The notes beneath the pieces are model-generated. The model did no database searches, had not been told where the DNA came from, and saw only the letters and a program-made list of their open reading frames with translations. This document shows positions 33,657 to 41,407 of a stretch of DNA of 64,000 bases, piece by piece. Both the position numbers and the translations under genes were made by a program. Every line of letters starts with the position of its first letter. The first letter of the stretch is position 1. Origin of the DNA: Poriferisodalis sp965215815 (GTDB lineage Bacteria > Actinomycetota > Acidimicrobiia > Acidimicrobiales > Poriferisodalaceae); assembly GCF_965215815.1 (NCBI RefSeq), contig NZ_CBDCEO010000013.1:1116001-1180000 (forward strand), in the 5' to 3' direction.

Positions 33657-34148
33657 TGATGTCCCCTTGGATCAGCCCGCTCGGAGCGGGCGGTTGTGGA
33701 GGTCGGTGTGGCCCGTCGCCGCCAGGTCCTGCACGAAGCTGTTGTGGACCGCGACATCCCCTGAGCGCTCACAGCAGCCGGTGATTCCGCTTGTTTGGTG
33801 AATTGGATTCATATACCCATGAAACCTATAGCAACTCTTCAAGGCTTTGGTACGTGTCAAATCACACTTTCGCGGCAGCAATTTTGTTAGCTCCCAGCCT
33901 GAATCCACCGATTGGCCTTTGGTGAGCGCGGGGTTCCCGGGTCGGTGGCGGGTTGGGGTCGCGTCGGGTTGTTGGGGGTGTGGTTTGGGCGGAACCGGTG
34001 CGCATGCGGGCGCCGAGCACCTCGCCGGTGTCGGCGCCCAGTCCCCAGGCGCGCGCCAGAGTGCGCGACAGCACCGCTTCGAGCTGGCGGATGTGAACTC
34101 AGTGAACGTTGGCGATGTGTTCCTTGTCGCCAGACCGTCGGGGCTGCG
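33657..34148. other. Intergenic region between surface-protein and Fic genes
   Basis: 492 bases. Near the surface-protein start there is a perfect hairpin GCCCGCT-CGG-AGCGGGC (33675-33691) in what would be its 5' untranslated region. The second copy of a 29-bp sequence (also at 25405-25433) is at 33747-33775. An AT-rich stretch at 33785-33885 may hold the promoter. A minus-strand frame ending at 33862 (GTG about 34095; QLEAVLSRTLARAWGLGADTG near its start) could be a gene fragment of about 78 codons, but I do not recognise it. Confidence 0.55.
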
Positions 34149-35543
34149 TCAACTCCGACGGTGCCCCGCTGGGCACTTCCCGCCCGGGCGTGGACGTGGA
34201 TGGCCGCACGGCCTTTGTCGGCGGGTCGGTGCGGCGCAGATGCCACCACCGCCGTCCTGCGCGGTTCCCTTCGCCGCAGTTGCCGTGGCCGTGGCATCGT
34301 CTGGAGTCGCGAGCGTGAGGTTGGCGGCGGGCTGCTGGCGTGCAGATTCGGTGAAGGCGTCCATCATGTCGCCGCACTCGAAGACCCTGTTGCGACGGCC
34401 GGCGCTGCGTTGTTCCAAAATGCCCAGGTCGCCAAGACGAGCGACGGCGCGCTGAGCTGTTCTTTGTTCGATCGAAAGCAGCTCGGCTGCGCTTTCTGCG
34501 GTGACGACCGGGTGTTGCGGGAGCGCATTGAGCAACCGGAACGCAGCGCTTGACGTACGGATGCCTGCTGCACGAGCCTGATTCGTCCAGCGTTGCGAGA
34601 GCGCCTCAACATGCTTGGTCAAGCGCCTCCGCAAAACGCATGCATGATCGGTCGCCTGGGCGAGCAATTCGATCCATGGCTGATACGCCTTGGAACGTTC
34701 TGGGTCATCTGGCGCGCAGACAACGCGAAATCCGTCAAGCGCGTCGAAGTAGCGCTCCTTGTTCAACATGAGCGACGAACTGACAGGCAACGCACCGTTG
34801 CTCATCACTTCCTCACGCACGTACATGTACTGGATCAGCGCTCGCCCGGTTCGTCCGTTTCCGTCCGGAAAGGGATGGATCGTCTCGAACTGGGCATGAG
34901 CGATCGCTACACGGACAATTGGGATCCCGTCCTTCTCGTTGATGAACTCGACGAGATCATCAAGCAGCTCGTTGACGAACTCCGGCGGCGGCCCGACGTG
35001 CCGAGCGTCAAGCGGCCCGCCAAAGGCGCCGCTACCGACCCAGTTCTGGTGATCGCGAATCTGGCCGGCGATGGGGTCTTGCTCACCCATCAGTGTCGCG
35101 TGCACGTCGCACAGCCCCGCGACGGTCAAGTCAGCGCCGGATGTCGCTAGATCAATCGCACGTTGCGTCGCTGCAACATTTCGCAGAGCTTGCATCTCTA
35201 TGTCCGCGGGCTGCTGTCCGAAGAGGCTGATCTGCGTCTCTGCTCGGGCGACGCGGCGAGGTGACGGACGGATTTCTTCGATTGTGCTCGAGGCGATGCT
35301 CTCGGCTCGGTCCAGGAGCCATTCCGAGGCAACTGCTTGCGTACTCGTCGTCTTCGCGAGGTCAGCGCATCGGTCTGTGGCCATCGAGACCTGTCTCCAT
35401 GTGCTGGCATGAAGGTCGGGTTCCCAGCCGCTGATTGGGTGAGGGACGTAGGCATCGAAGATCAGTTGCGCGGGATCGGACGGCAGCGCCGCTCGAGACG
35501 TGAGGGTTCGGTCATCCCAAAATCGTCGCTCGTTCCGACCCAC
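34149..35543 (-). CDS. Fic family protein (AMPylation/filamentation domain) with C-terminal winged helix
   Basis: 464 residues. The Fic core HPFPDGNGRTGR (223-234) is complete, including catalytic His, the Asn-Gly-Arg loop and the final Arg. The N-terminal Fic_N region has an inhibitory-helix-like motif SSTIEE (85-90), which suggests a self-inhibited class II Fic protein. A winged-helix region (about 355-405, LSIEQRTAQRAVARLGDLGIL) follows, and the C-terminus is Arg/Pro/Gly-rich. Fic enzymes usually transfer AMP to target hydroxyls. The winged helix and GCGACAA repeats upstream (35557-35642) suggest autoregulation. No separate antitoxin gene is seen. Confidence 0.9.
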   Translation of the reverse strand: MGRNERRFWDDRTLTSRAALPSDPAQLIFDAYVPHPISGWEPDLHASTWRQVSMATDRCADLAKTTSTQAVASEWLLDRAESIASSTIEEIRPSPRRVARAETQISLFGQQPADIEMQALRNVAATQRAIDLATSGADLTVAGLCDVHATLMGEQDPIAGQIRDHQNWVGSGAFGGPLDARHVGPPPEFVNELLDDLVEFINEKDGIPIVRVAIAHAQFETIHPFPDGNGRTGRALIQYMYVREEVMSNGALPVSSSLMLNKERYFDALDGFRVVCAPDDPERSKAYQPWIELLAQATDHACVLRRRLTKHVEALSQRWTNQARAAGIRTSSAAFRLLNALPQHPVVTAESAAELLSIEQRTAQRAVARLGDLGILEQRSAGRRNRVFECGDMMDAFTESARQQPAANLTLATPDDATATATAAKGTAQDGGGGICAAPTRRQRPCGHPRPRPGGKCPAGHRRS

Positions 35544-35556
35544 GGTCTCACTTCCT

Positions 35557-35642
35557 CGAGTTGTCGCTCAATTCGATGTTAGCGACAATTCCGGAGACGA
35601 AGCTTTCTGAAATGTCGTTACGGCTGGATTGGCGACAACTCG
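35557..35642. promoter_or_regulatory. Cluster of inverted GCGACAA half-sites upstream of the Fic gene
   Basis: Half-sites TTGTCGCT (35561-35568) and AGCGACAA (35581-35588) form an inverted repeat with a 12-bp spacer. A third element GGCGACAACTCG (35631-35642) matches the reverse complement of 35557-35568 at 11 of 12 positions. They sit just upstream of the Fic start and fit an operator, plausibly for the winged helix in the Fic protein itself. Confidence 0.55.
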
Positions 35643-35709
35643 GGCGCATCCAAGCAGCCATACCGGTTCTTTGGACAGACTTCTTTGGACCGGCTGTTGT
35701 CGACCGCCC

Positions 35710-37020
35710 TCAGCGCACACCGAGGCCGGCGACCGGCCGTGTGGGTCGGCGGTCGACGACCTGCTCCAGGAAGGCTCTGGCTTCGGCCATGCGGTCGCCG
35801 TTGACGTATGCCGCGAGCAGCGTGTTGGTCACGAGGTCGCGCTGGGCCCGGCTGCCACCGATGCGGACGACCTGACCGATCAACGGCTCGAGGAGATCGA
35901 CCACCGTCGACCACCGCTCATTGATGAAGGCGGCATAGGCCCGGGCGAGCGTCGCCCCGGTGGTCTCGGCGGGCAAGCGGCCGGCTTCGCCGAGCTCGGT
36001 CAGCAGCGAGATGCTGGCCTGCAATTGCTCGGTCTCTCCCAGTGCTGCGTACATGAGACCGAGATGGGCATCGACGAACACGATGGGCTGGGCAAAGTTC
36101 TCCTCGTAGAACTCGCGCACCCTCTCCCAGGTGTCTCGATCGCGCGGGTTGCCGGCCAGCTCCAAACGCCACAGGAACGACGAGGAATCGGAGAACACGG
36201 TGATCGGCGGGCTGGTGGTCGCGCCGGGCAGGCAGTTGTGTCGAAAGGCCTGCCAAGCTGCATCGAACCGCTCGACCGCCAACAGCGCCAGCGCGTAGTG
36301 CCACCAGATGTGACAGTGCAGCACGCTCGACCGGTCGGAGGCGGGAAGCCAGCCGTCGAGGAAATCGACTGCTTCGTCATCGTCGCCGGCCTCGAAGAGC
36401 GCGTGTATCAGCGTGTGGACGCCATGCCCGCTCGTCGGCCGCTGTTCGAGCGACCGTTCGGCCATCCGCCGGCCCCGGTCCCACTGCCCTTGCTCGATCA
36501 GCGCGAACGCATGCACGGTCGCGAACCACCAGTCGTCGCCGTAATGGATGGCGAGCGGTTCGAGAAATGCGAGCAGCTCGGCTTCCCTGCCGATGCGACC
36601 GCTGAAGCCGATGGCACCGAACACGCCGCACGCGGGCGACAACGCGAACGCGTCGCGGGGATAGTCGGCGACGTGCTGGCCGATGAGGTCGAGCCCTTGG
36701 GGGACCTTGCCGGACACGAGCAGGCGGACAATCTCGACGTGCTGGCGTTCCCTTGCTGTGGCCGCGTCGCTCAGCCGAACGGCGGCCTCTGCTGAGGCCT
36801 GAGCTTCGGCGGGCCGCACGTAGAGCTGGTGCTGGCGGGCCATGGCGGCATGGGCGAGGGCGAAGTCCGGGTCGGCCTCAAGCGCTTCAGCGAGGGAGGC
36901 CTCGACCCCGGCCTCGGCGGCGAGCATCCGATCGATGCCGTCGACATACGCGTCACGGGCGGCCGCTGACGAAGTGCTGAGATCGAGGCCGTAGCGGTCC
37001 TTCATGCGTTCGGCCTCCAA
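35710..37020 (-). CDS. TTC38-like tetratricopeptide repeat protein
   Basis: 436 residues (ATG at 37005 is an equally good start). The all-helical sequence carries TPR-like pairs: LAEALEADPDFALAHAAMA, RERQHVEIVRLLVSGK, WWFATVHAFALIEQGQWDRGRRMAE and HCHIWWHYALALLAVERFDAAWQ. The HxxWHxAL pattern resembles the TTC38 family found in bacteria and animals, whose role is unknown. Probably a soluble scaffold. It is on the same strand as the BNR-repeat gene 33 bp upstream. Confidence 0.75.
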   Translation of the reverse strand: MEAERMKDRYGLDLSTSSAAARDAYVDGIDRMLAAEAGVEASLAEALEADPDFALAHAAMARQHQLYVRPAEAQASAEAAVRLSDAATARERQHVEIVRLLVSGKVPQGLDLIGQHVADYPRDAFALSPACGVFGAIGFSGRIGREAELLAFLEPLAIHYGDDWWFATVHAFALIEQGQWDRGRRMAERSLEQRPTSGHGVHTLIHALFEAGDDDEAVDFLDGWLPASDRSSVLHCHIWWHYALALLAVERFDAAWQAFRHNCLPGATTSPPITVFSDSSSFLWRLELAGNPRDRDTWERVREFYEENFAQPIVFVDAHLGLMYAALGETEQLQASISLLTELGEAGRLPAETTGATLARAYAAFINERWSTVVDLLEPLIGQVVRIGGSRAQRDLVTNTLLAAYVNGDRMAEARAFLEQVVDRRPTRPVAGLGVR

Positions 37021-37053
37021 GGTCCTGGATCTACACGGCTCCCAGGAGTCCTG

Positions 37054-38052
37054 TCAGACCACCGCCAGCGACCAGACGAGGGGGAGGCCGGACCCGAGCG
37101 CGGTCCACTGGGCGTCGTCGGACACCCGCCACACCTCGCCGGTGTCGGTGCCGACCAGGACGCCGCTCACGTTCTCATGGTCGGCGATCAGGCCATGGAA
37201 ATTGGCAGGCGACGGCGAATGGGCCTTGTCGCAGAGTGACCGCCACGACTGGCCGTGGTCGTCAGACCGGTAGAGGGCTGCATGGGCTCCGCCGTCGTCC
37301 TTGTAATGCGAGAACGCGGTGGGGGCGCTGGCGACCGTGACGCTGTAGGGGTCGCGGCGGTCGATGCACAGCGGCCGTGAGTAGCGCGGCGTGACGCCTT
37401 TCCAGGCGTAGGCCCATGTCTCGCCGAAGTCGTCGGATCGGAACACGCCGGCGTTGCCCTCGAGCTCTTCGGCGACGCCGTCGAAGCGGCCATAGCCGGT
37501 GCTGATGAACAGCACACCGGGCTCGGCGGGATGGGCGAACATCATGTGGATGTCGGGATTGTCGCCGGGCAGGTCGACCGTCCAGGTCTGGCCTGCGTCG
37601 GGTGTGCGGGCCACCCCGCCGACCTCGACGCCCACCCAGATGCGGTCCGGATCGTCCTCGTCGATGGCGAGAGCCCGGGCTCGCCCCGGCATGGGCGGCT
37701 CCACGGGCACGCACCACCCAGCCGCCTCAGGAAGGTTGGCGAACGACTCGATCTCGGTCCAGGTCTCGCCCAGGTCGTCGCTTCGGAACAGGTGGGCCGG
37801 CTCGGTGCTGGCATAGAGCAGACCGTTGCTGGCGGCCCGGACCTGCCACACGTCGTACCCGGTGAGCTGAGGTGCCGACCACGTGCGACCCCCGTCATCG
37901 CTGGCGTACAGACCCGGGGCTGCCGACGCGAAAAGCCGGTCGTCAACCAAGGTGAGGTCGCGGACATGGCGAGCTTCGAGCGTCTGTTGCGACCCCGCGC
38001 CATCGACAATGAAGACGCCCTTGTTGGTACCCGCGAGCAGCTGACCGTTCAT
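37054..38052 (-). CDS. BNR/Asp-box beta-propeller protein
   Basis: 332 residues with five Asp-box motifs: SDDGGRTW, SDDLGETW, TPDAGQTW, SDDFGETW and SDDHGQSW, the spacing expected for a sialidase/sortilin-like beta-propeller. Catalytic residues of sialidases are not evident and there is no signal peptide, so this is likely a cytoplasmic beta-propeller of the exo-alpha-sialidase-like fold without known activity. It probably forms an operon with the TPR gene. Confidence 0.8.
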   Translation of the reverse strand: MNGQLLAGTNKGVFIVDGAGSQQTLEARHVRDLTLVDDRLFASAAPGLYASDDGGRTWSAPQLTGYDVWQVRAASNGLLYASTEPAHLFRSDDLGETWTEIESFANLPEAAGWCVPVEPPMPGRARALAIDEDDPDRIWVGVEVGGVARTPDAGQTWTVDLPGDNPDIHMMFAHPAEPGVLFISTGYGRFDGVAEELEGNAGVFRSDDFGETWAYAWKGVTPRYSRPLCIDRRDPYSVTVASAPTAFSHYKDDGGAHAALYRSDDHGQSWRSLCDKAHSPSPANFHGLIADHENVSGVLVGTDTGEVWRVSDDAQWTALGSGLPLVWSLAVV

Positions 38053-38176
38053 GTCGCAACCCTAGATCGCTACTGGCACGAGAAAAGAATTCGACCAGTC
38101 TCGTCGCCATGGCGTATCGTCAAGCGCATTCAGATCTGGTTAACATTTTGGTTGTCGTCGGGTCAGGCCGTCGGCA

Positions 38177-38932
38177 GTGGCCGTGGGAGCATCATTGGTT
38201 GTTGACCCTGAGCGTGAGGTCTTTCCGTACCCGTTCGTCAGGCTGGTCAATGCCTACGTGAGCTTCGATGGCAAGCTCACCGCTTCGGACCACGACGCGA
38301 TCCTGAGGCCAGTTCTCGATGCCAGCTACAACGTCGTGCTCTCGTCTCCGAGTGCTGAGAAGTCAGAAGGCGAGCTGTTTACAGCCGTGCATGAGGCCGA
38401 TCTGGTGACCGTCCTGCAAGATGGCCTGCACGTCTTGACTGTCCAGTACGAACGTTGGGAGCGATTTCGCGGTGTCGTAGAGGCACTCCTTGGGCACGTT
38501 GCCAAGGGACGAGGAATCGAGTACAGCTCCGTCCGTTTCCTTGACGAGATTCGCCCCCCGTCTTCAACAGATCTCTTCGAGTGGACGAAATACGTAAACC
38601 TGCCTGTCGTTACCGAAGATGTGGTTCTCGACCATGTGGAAGGACACTATGGAGGCCTCGTGCTCCACCTCGACGACAACAAGCACGTCAACATCGAGTG
38701 GGCACCTACTTATGAGCCGGCAATCTCAGACGACCACCCACTACGCGTGCACTACGAAGAGCCAAAGGACAGTGTCCTGGCCGTGGAGTGGACCGGATGG
38801 TGCCGATTCGAAGATCATGCAAGCGAGGATGCGGCTCTTCGCGAGCTCGACTCGCTCCATGAAGTGATCAAGGAGTCGTTCTTGCGAGTACTCACGCCAG
38901 CTTCGATGAATCTGCTGAGAGGCGAAGCATGA
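38177..38932 (+). CDS. TIGR04255-like protein, first gene of a three-gene operon
   Basis: 251 residues. The layout (EVFPYPFVRLVNAYVSFDG, then LTVQYERWERFRGVV, IEYSSVRFLDEI and a C-terminal helix DSLHEVIKESFLRVLTP) resembles the sporadically distributed TIGR04255 family of unknown function. It begins after a spacer with an AT-rich patch (GGTTAACATTTTGG). Its TGA overlaps the ATG of the next gene (ATGA), indicating a coupled pair. Patchy distribution and pairing with an HTH protein suggest an accessory, possibly toxin-antitoxin or defence, module (inference). Confidence 0.6.
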   Translation: MAVGASLVVDPEREVFPYPFVRLVNAYVSFDGKLTASDHDAILRPVLDASYNVVLSSPSAEKSEGELFTAVHEADLVTVLQDGLHVLTVQYERWERFRGVVEALLGHVAKGRGIEYSSVRFLDEIRPPSSTDLFEWTKYVNLPVVTEDVVLDHVEGHYGGLVLHLDDNKHVNIEWAPTYEPAISDDHPLRVHYEEPKDSVLAVEWTGWCRFEDHASEDAALRELDSLHEVIKESFLRVLTPASMNLLRGEA

Positions 38933-39768
38933 CATCGCAGACGACAGATCGTCGCCAGTTTGAGCGCTGGTGTAACGCCAGTACTCACGCATACGCGATT
39001 GATGATGCGCTCAGCTTGTCGATGACTTCGGCCCTGCTGCCGTGGCTATCGGGTCCCTATCGATCTGCTCGCGAACGATCAGGAGTGGTGGAGCCCCTCG
39101 GAGCCGTTGACGAACTGGAGCAGTTGACGCGGGCATATCGAAGACGTCCGACGACTGAGCTCTTGGAGCTTCTGAACTCGGATTATGGCATCGCGTGGAA
39201 TGACGTCGCGAGCGTCGCTGGGATCAGCCGACAAGCCGTGCGGAAGTGGCGGAACGGACAGGCGCTGCCGGACAATCGCCGCTTCGGCTCGCTGTGCAAG
39301 CTTGCCGCCTTTGCCAATCTCGTGCAGTGTCGTGGAGGCGATCCTGGGCACTGGCTGAGGACGCCCTTGCAACTATCTGATGAGATCGAATCCCACCTCT
39401 CAGTTGCCGATGTGCTGTCTACAGGCAACTTCGGCCTGGCGCTGCGCCATTACAACCGTGGGATCTCCGATGGTGACATCTTGGCGAGAGTCTTTCCCAG
39501 CTACAGGGCTAAATCAGACGGCCTAGCCAAGATCGAACTGGGAGACGGCGTCTTCGTGATCTCACTGGATCAACTGGGCCTCTTGACAGAAGATTCTGAC
39601 GTAGACGAGGCGCAAGGCGATCTGCTGTCCCAAGTGCGCGATTACATCGTCGATTGGTACGAATTCTTGCGTTACGAGGATCCGCACAAGACGCGTGAAG
39701 AGCTAGTGACCAGACTCAAGCAAGCGGACAGAAACTCAATGCTTGCAGAGATACTCTTCGGGGGGTGA
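38929..39768 (+). CDS. Helix-turn-helix protein coupled to the TIGR04255-like gene
   Basis: 279 residues. A helix-turn-helix lies near 86-107: WNDVASVAGISRQAVRKWRNGQ, with the SRQAVRKWRNG recognition-helix pattern of Xre/MerR-like domains. The C-terminal half contains ISDGDILARVFPSYR and FVISLDQLGLLTED. I do not recognise a full-length family. Start ATG overlaps the upstream stop by four bases. The stop TGA (39766-39768) is followed in the same frame by a further open stretch up to 40236. Confidence 0.65.
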   Translation: MTSQTTDRRQFERWCNASTHAYAIDDALSLSMTSALLPWLSGPYRSARERSGVVEPLGAVDELEQLTRAYRRRPTTELLELLNSDYGIAWNDVASVAGISRQAVRKWRNGQALPDNRRFGSLCKLAAFANLVQCRGGDPGHWLRTPLQLSDEIESHLSVADVLSTGNFGLALRHYNRGISDGDILARVFPSYRAKSDGLAKIELGDGVFVISLDQLGLLTEDSDVDEAQGDLLSQVRDYIVDWYEFLRYEDPHKTREELVTRLKQADRNSMLAEILFGG

Positions 39769-39774
39769 TTCGAG

Positions 39775-40236
39775 ATTGACACCGACGAGCATCGACGTTT
39801 TGTTCAACATGATCGTTGGGACAAGCGAGAGGGATCCGGCCACGAGAGGTATTTCAAACGTGTAGGTGGGAAGCTGCTGCACACAATCATTTCTCGGGGC
39901 CACAAGGACTACAGCAAGAAATTCAAGTCAGGCGTCCTGAAGCAGCTCGAAGTCGACGAAACAACGTTCTACACGGTGCTTCGCAAGCAGCAGCCGGCAA
40001 CGAGGCCGTGTGGATTGTCAGTGCCCTCTCCGGCAAGCGATGTGCCCGAATGGTGCGCGAGACACTTGTCAAAGTACTTCAATGCAGAAGAGATTTCTGG
40101 TGACTTGCAGCTCACGGGTGATGAATCTGAGTACGTCGTCAAGCGTGGGATCCATTCGGCGCCAAACGGTTCTGATCGAGATGCCGTTCGCGCTCTTGTC
40201 CGCGAAAGCTTGGCGGAATTCAGGGCGTCACCCTAG
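39775..40236 (+). CDS. Putative third operon gene with non-canonical ATT start, cut at its 3' end by the IS982 element
   Basis: After the TGA of the HTH gene the same frame stays open for 153 codons: IDTDEHRRFVQHDRW at the start, KLLHTIISRGHKDYSKKFK in the middle, then VPEWCARHLSKYFNAEEI and a C-terminal helix RDAVRALVRESLAEFRAS. Amino-acid use looks coding. No ATG exists; the best start is ATT at 39775, about 7 bases after GGGGGGTG, with the next GTG only at 39976. The stop TAG (40234-40236) lies inside the left inverted repeat of the IS, so the original C-terminus was displaced; an open frame of about 17 codons ending in TAA continues after the right IS end (41264-41312). Function unknown. 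Confidence 0.5.
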   Translation: MDTDEHRRFVQHDRWDKREGSGHERYFKRVGGKLLHTIISRGHKDYSKKFKSGVLKQLEVDETTFYTVLRKQQPATRPCGLSVPSPASDVPEWCARHLSKYFNAEEISGDLQLTGDESEYVVKRGIHSAPNGSDRDAVRALVRESLAEFRASP

Positions 40237-41263
40237 ATGATTAGTTCCAAGGGGTCGGGTCCACCTGTGGTGGGGTGAGGGTGTCCAAGCTCGGGGTGTG
40301 AAACAACACCTCGATCTCGGAGGACCGGAGCATGAACCCGGACTTGGACACCCTCGCGACCGCACTGTATGTGAGGATCGATGACCTGTTGGCGCAGAAT
40401 CCTGGGTGGGCTCCCGAGCGGCCTGTGGTGGGGTTCGCCCCGAAGCTGTCGGACGCGGAGCTGGTCACTCTGGCGGTGATCTCGGCGCTGCTGGGCTATG
40501 ACAACGAGTCGCAGTTCGTGCGCTTCGCCCACGCGCATCTGGGGCCGTGGTTCCCCTATCTGCCCAACCGCGACGGCTACAACAAGCGGCTGCGGCGCAG
40601 CGGCGACATGATCGCAGGTGTCATGGGATGCCTCGCACGCGAGTGCGAGTCGTGGCACGACGACGTGTGGCTGGTGGACTCCACCCCGGTCGAGTGCGGC
40701 CGAAGCCGCGAGACCCAAAAGCGCTCTGACCTCGCGGGATGGGCCGAATACGGCTATTGCGCGTCGCATTCCCGCTGGTTCTGGGGTCTGCGGCTGCACC
40801 TTGTCGCCACACCCTCAGGTCTGCCGATCGCGTTCGCGCTCGCCGGCGCGAAAGCCGACGAACGCGACGTCTGCGCAGACATGATCGACGCGGCCGACCT
40901 CGCCCGGCCGGGCCAGACCCTCATCGCCGACAAGGGTTACCGCTCCAAAGCATTCGAGGCCGACCTCAACAACGCCGGCATCACCCTGCTGCGCCCCGCC
41001 ACCCGAACCGAGGCCCCACGTCCCGGCGCCAGATTCCTGCGGCCCCTGCGCCAGATCATCGAATCGATCATCCAGACCCTCAAAGGCCAGCTCACCCTCG
41101 AACGCCACAAAGCACGCACCAAAGCCGGCATCGCCGTGCGCATCGGCACCCGCCTCCTCGCCCTCACCGCCGCCTTCTGGCACAACGAGACCTACCGACA
41201 CACCCGACCAGCACGCTCACTCACCGCATACGACCACTAAAACCTTGGAACTAATCATCTAGG
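40232..41263 (+). mobile_element. Complete IS982-family insertion sequence
   Basis: 21-bp perfect terminal inverted repeats: left 40232-40252 (starts CCTAGATGATTAG) and right 41243-41263 (ends CTAATCATCTAGG). One transposase gene lies between. The repeat extends imperfectly outward (TCACC.../...GGTGA), and no clear direct target duplication is seen. The left end cuts the 3' end of the third gene of the 38177-40236 operon. A degenerate relative of the right end is at 49298-49420. Confidence 0.9.
40332..41240 (+). CDS. IS982-family DDE transposase
   Basis: 302 residues. The DDE triad is visible as D in WLVDSTPVECGRS, D in LIADKGYRSKAF and E in RQIIESIIQTLKGQLTLERH, a pattern of IS982 family enzymes. 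The N-terminus LATALYVRIDDLLAQNP and DAELVTLAVISALLGY are also typical. The frame is intact, so the element may be active. It occupies nearly the whole IS. Confidence 0.92.
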   Translation: MNPDLDTLATALYVRIDDLLAQNPGWAPERPVVGFAPKLSDAELVTLAVISALLGYDNESQFVRFAHAHLGPWFPYLPNRDGYNKRLRRSGDMIAGVMGCLARECESWHDDVWLVDSTPVECGRSRETQKRSDLAGWAEYGYCASHSRWFWGLRLHLVATPSGLPIAFALAGAKADERDVCADMIDAADLARPGQTLIADKGYRSKAFEADLNNAGITLLRPATRTEAPRPGARFLRPLRQIIESIIQTLKGQLTLERHKARTKAGIAVRIGTRLLALTAAFWHNETYRHTRPARSLTAYDH

Positions 41264-41374
41264 TGAACGGCGATGAGGCAGGCTGCGACAGCGCCCTTGG
41301 TGGCCTGACTTAAGGGGGCATCACGTCTTCGATCTGGAACGATCCCAGTGACTCAGCGTGTCATATGTGTGTCC

Positions 41375-41407
41375 ATTTGACGCGATGAGATAGTTAGCGT
41401 GTCAAAT
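41375..41407 (-). terminator. Hairpin spanning the stop codon of the UGSC gene
   Basis: ATTTGACGC (41375-41383) pairs with GCGTGTCAAAT (41397-41407) apart from a 2-nt bulge, around a 13-nt loop that holds the TAA stop. It may terminate or stabilise the selenoprotein operon transcript. Confidence 0.4.

Noticed and set aside
33847..34553. Two plus-strand frames overlapping the Fic gene 3' end
   Set aside because: Low-complexity Arg/Gly/Ser composition with no family, and they overlap the Fic gene on the other strand.
35629..36795. 388-codon plus-strand frame opposite the TPR gene
   Set aside because: Antisense shadow; the TPR-like helices read clearly on the minus strand.
37054..38052. Asp-box protein considered as a true sialidase
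   Set aside because: No signal peptide and no sialidase catalytic triad can be identified; only the propeller repeats are supported.
39766..39768. TGA between the HTH gene and the following open frame read as selenocysteine
   Set aside because: No convincing SECIS hairpin follows, and the flanking residues do not form a redox motif; a separate gene with ATT start or a truncated tail is more likely.
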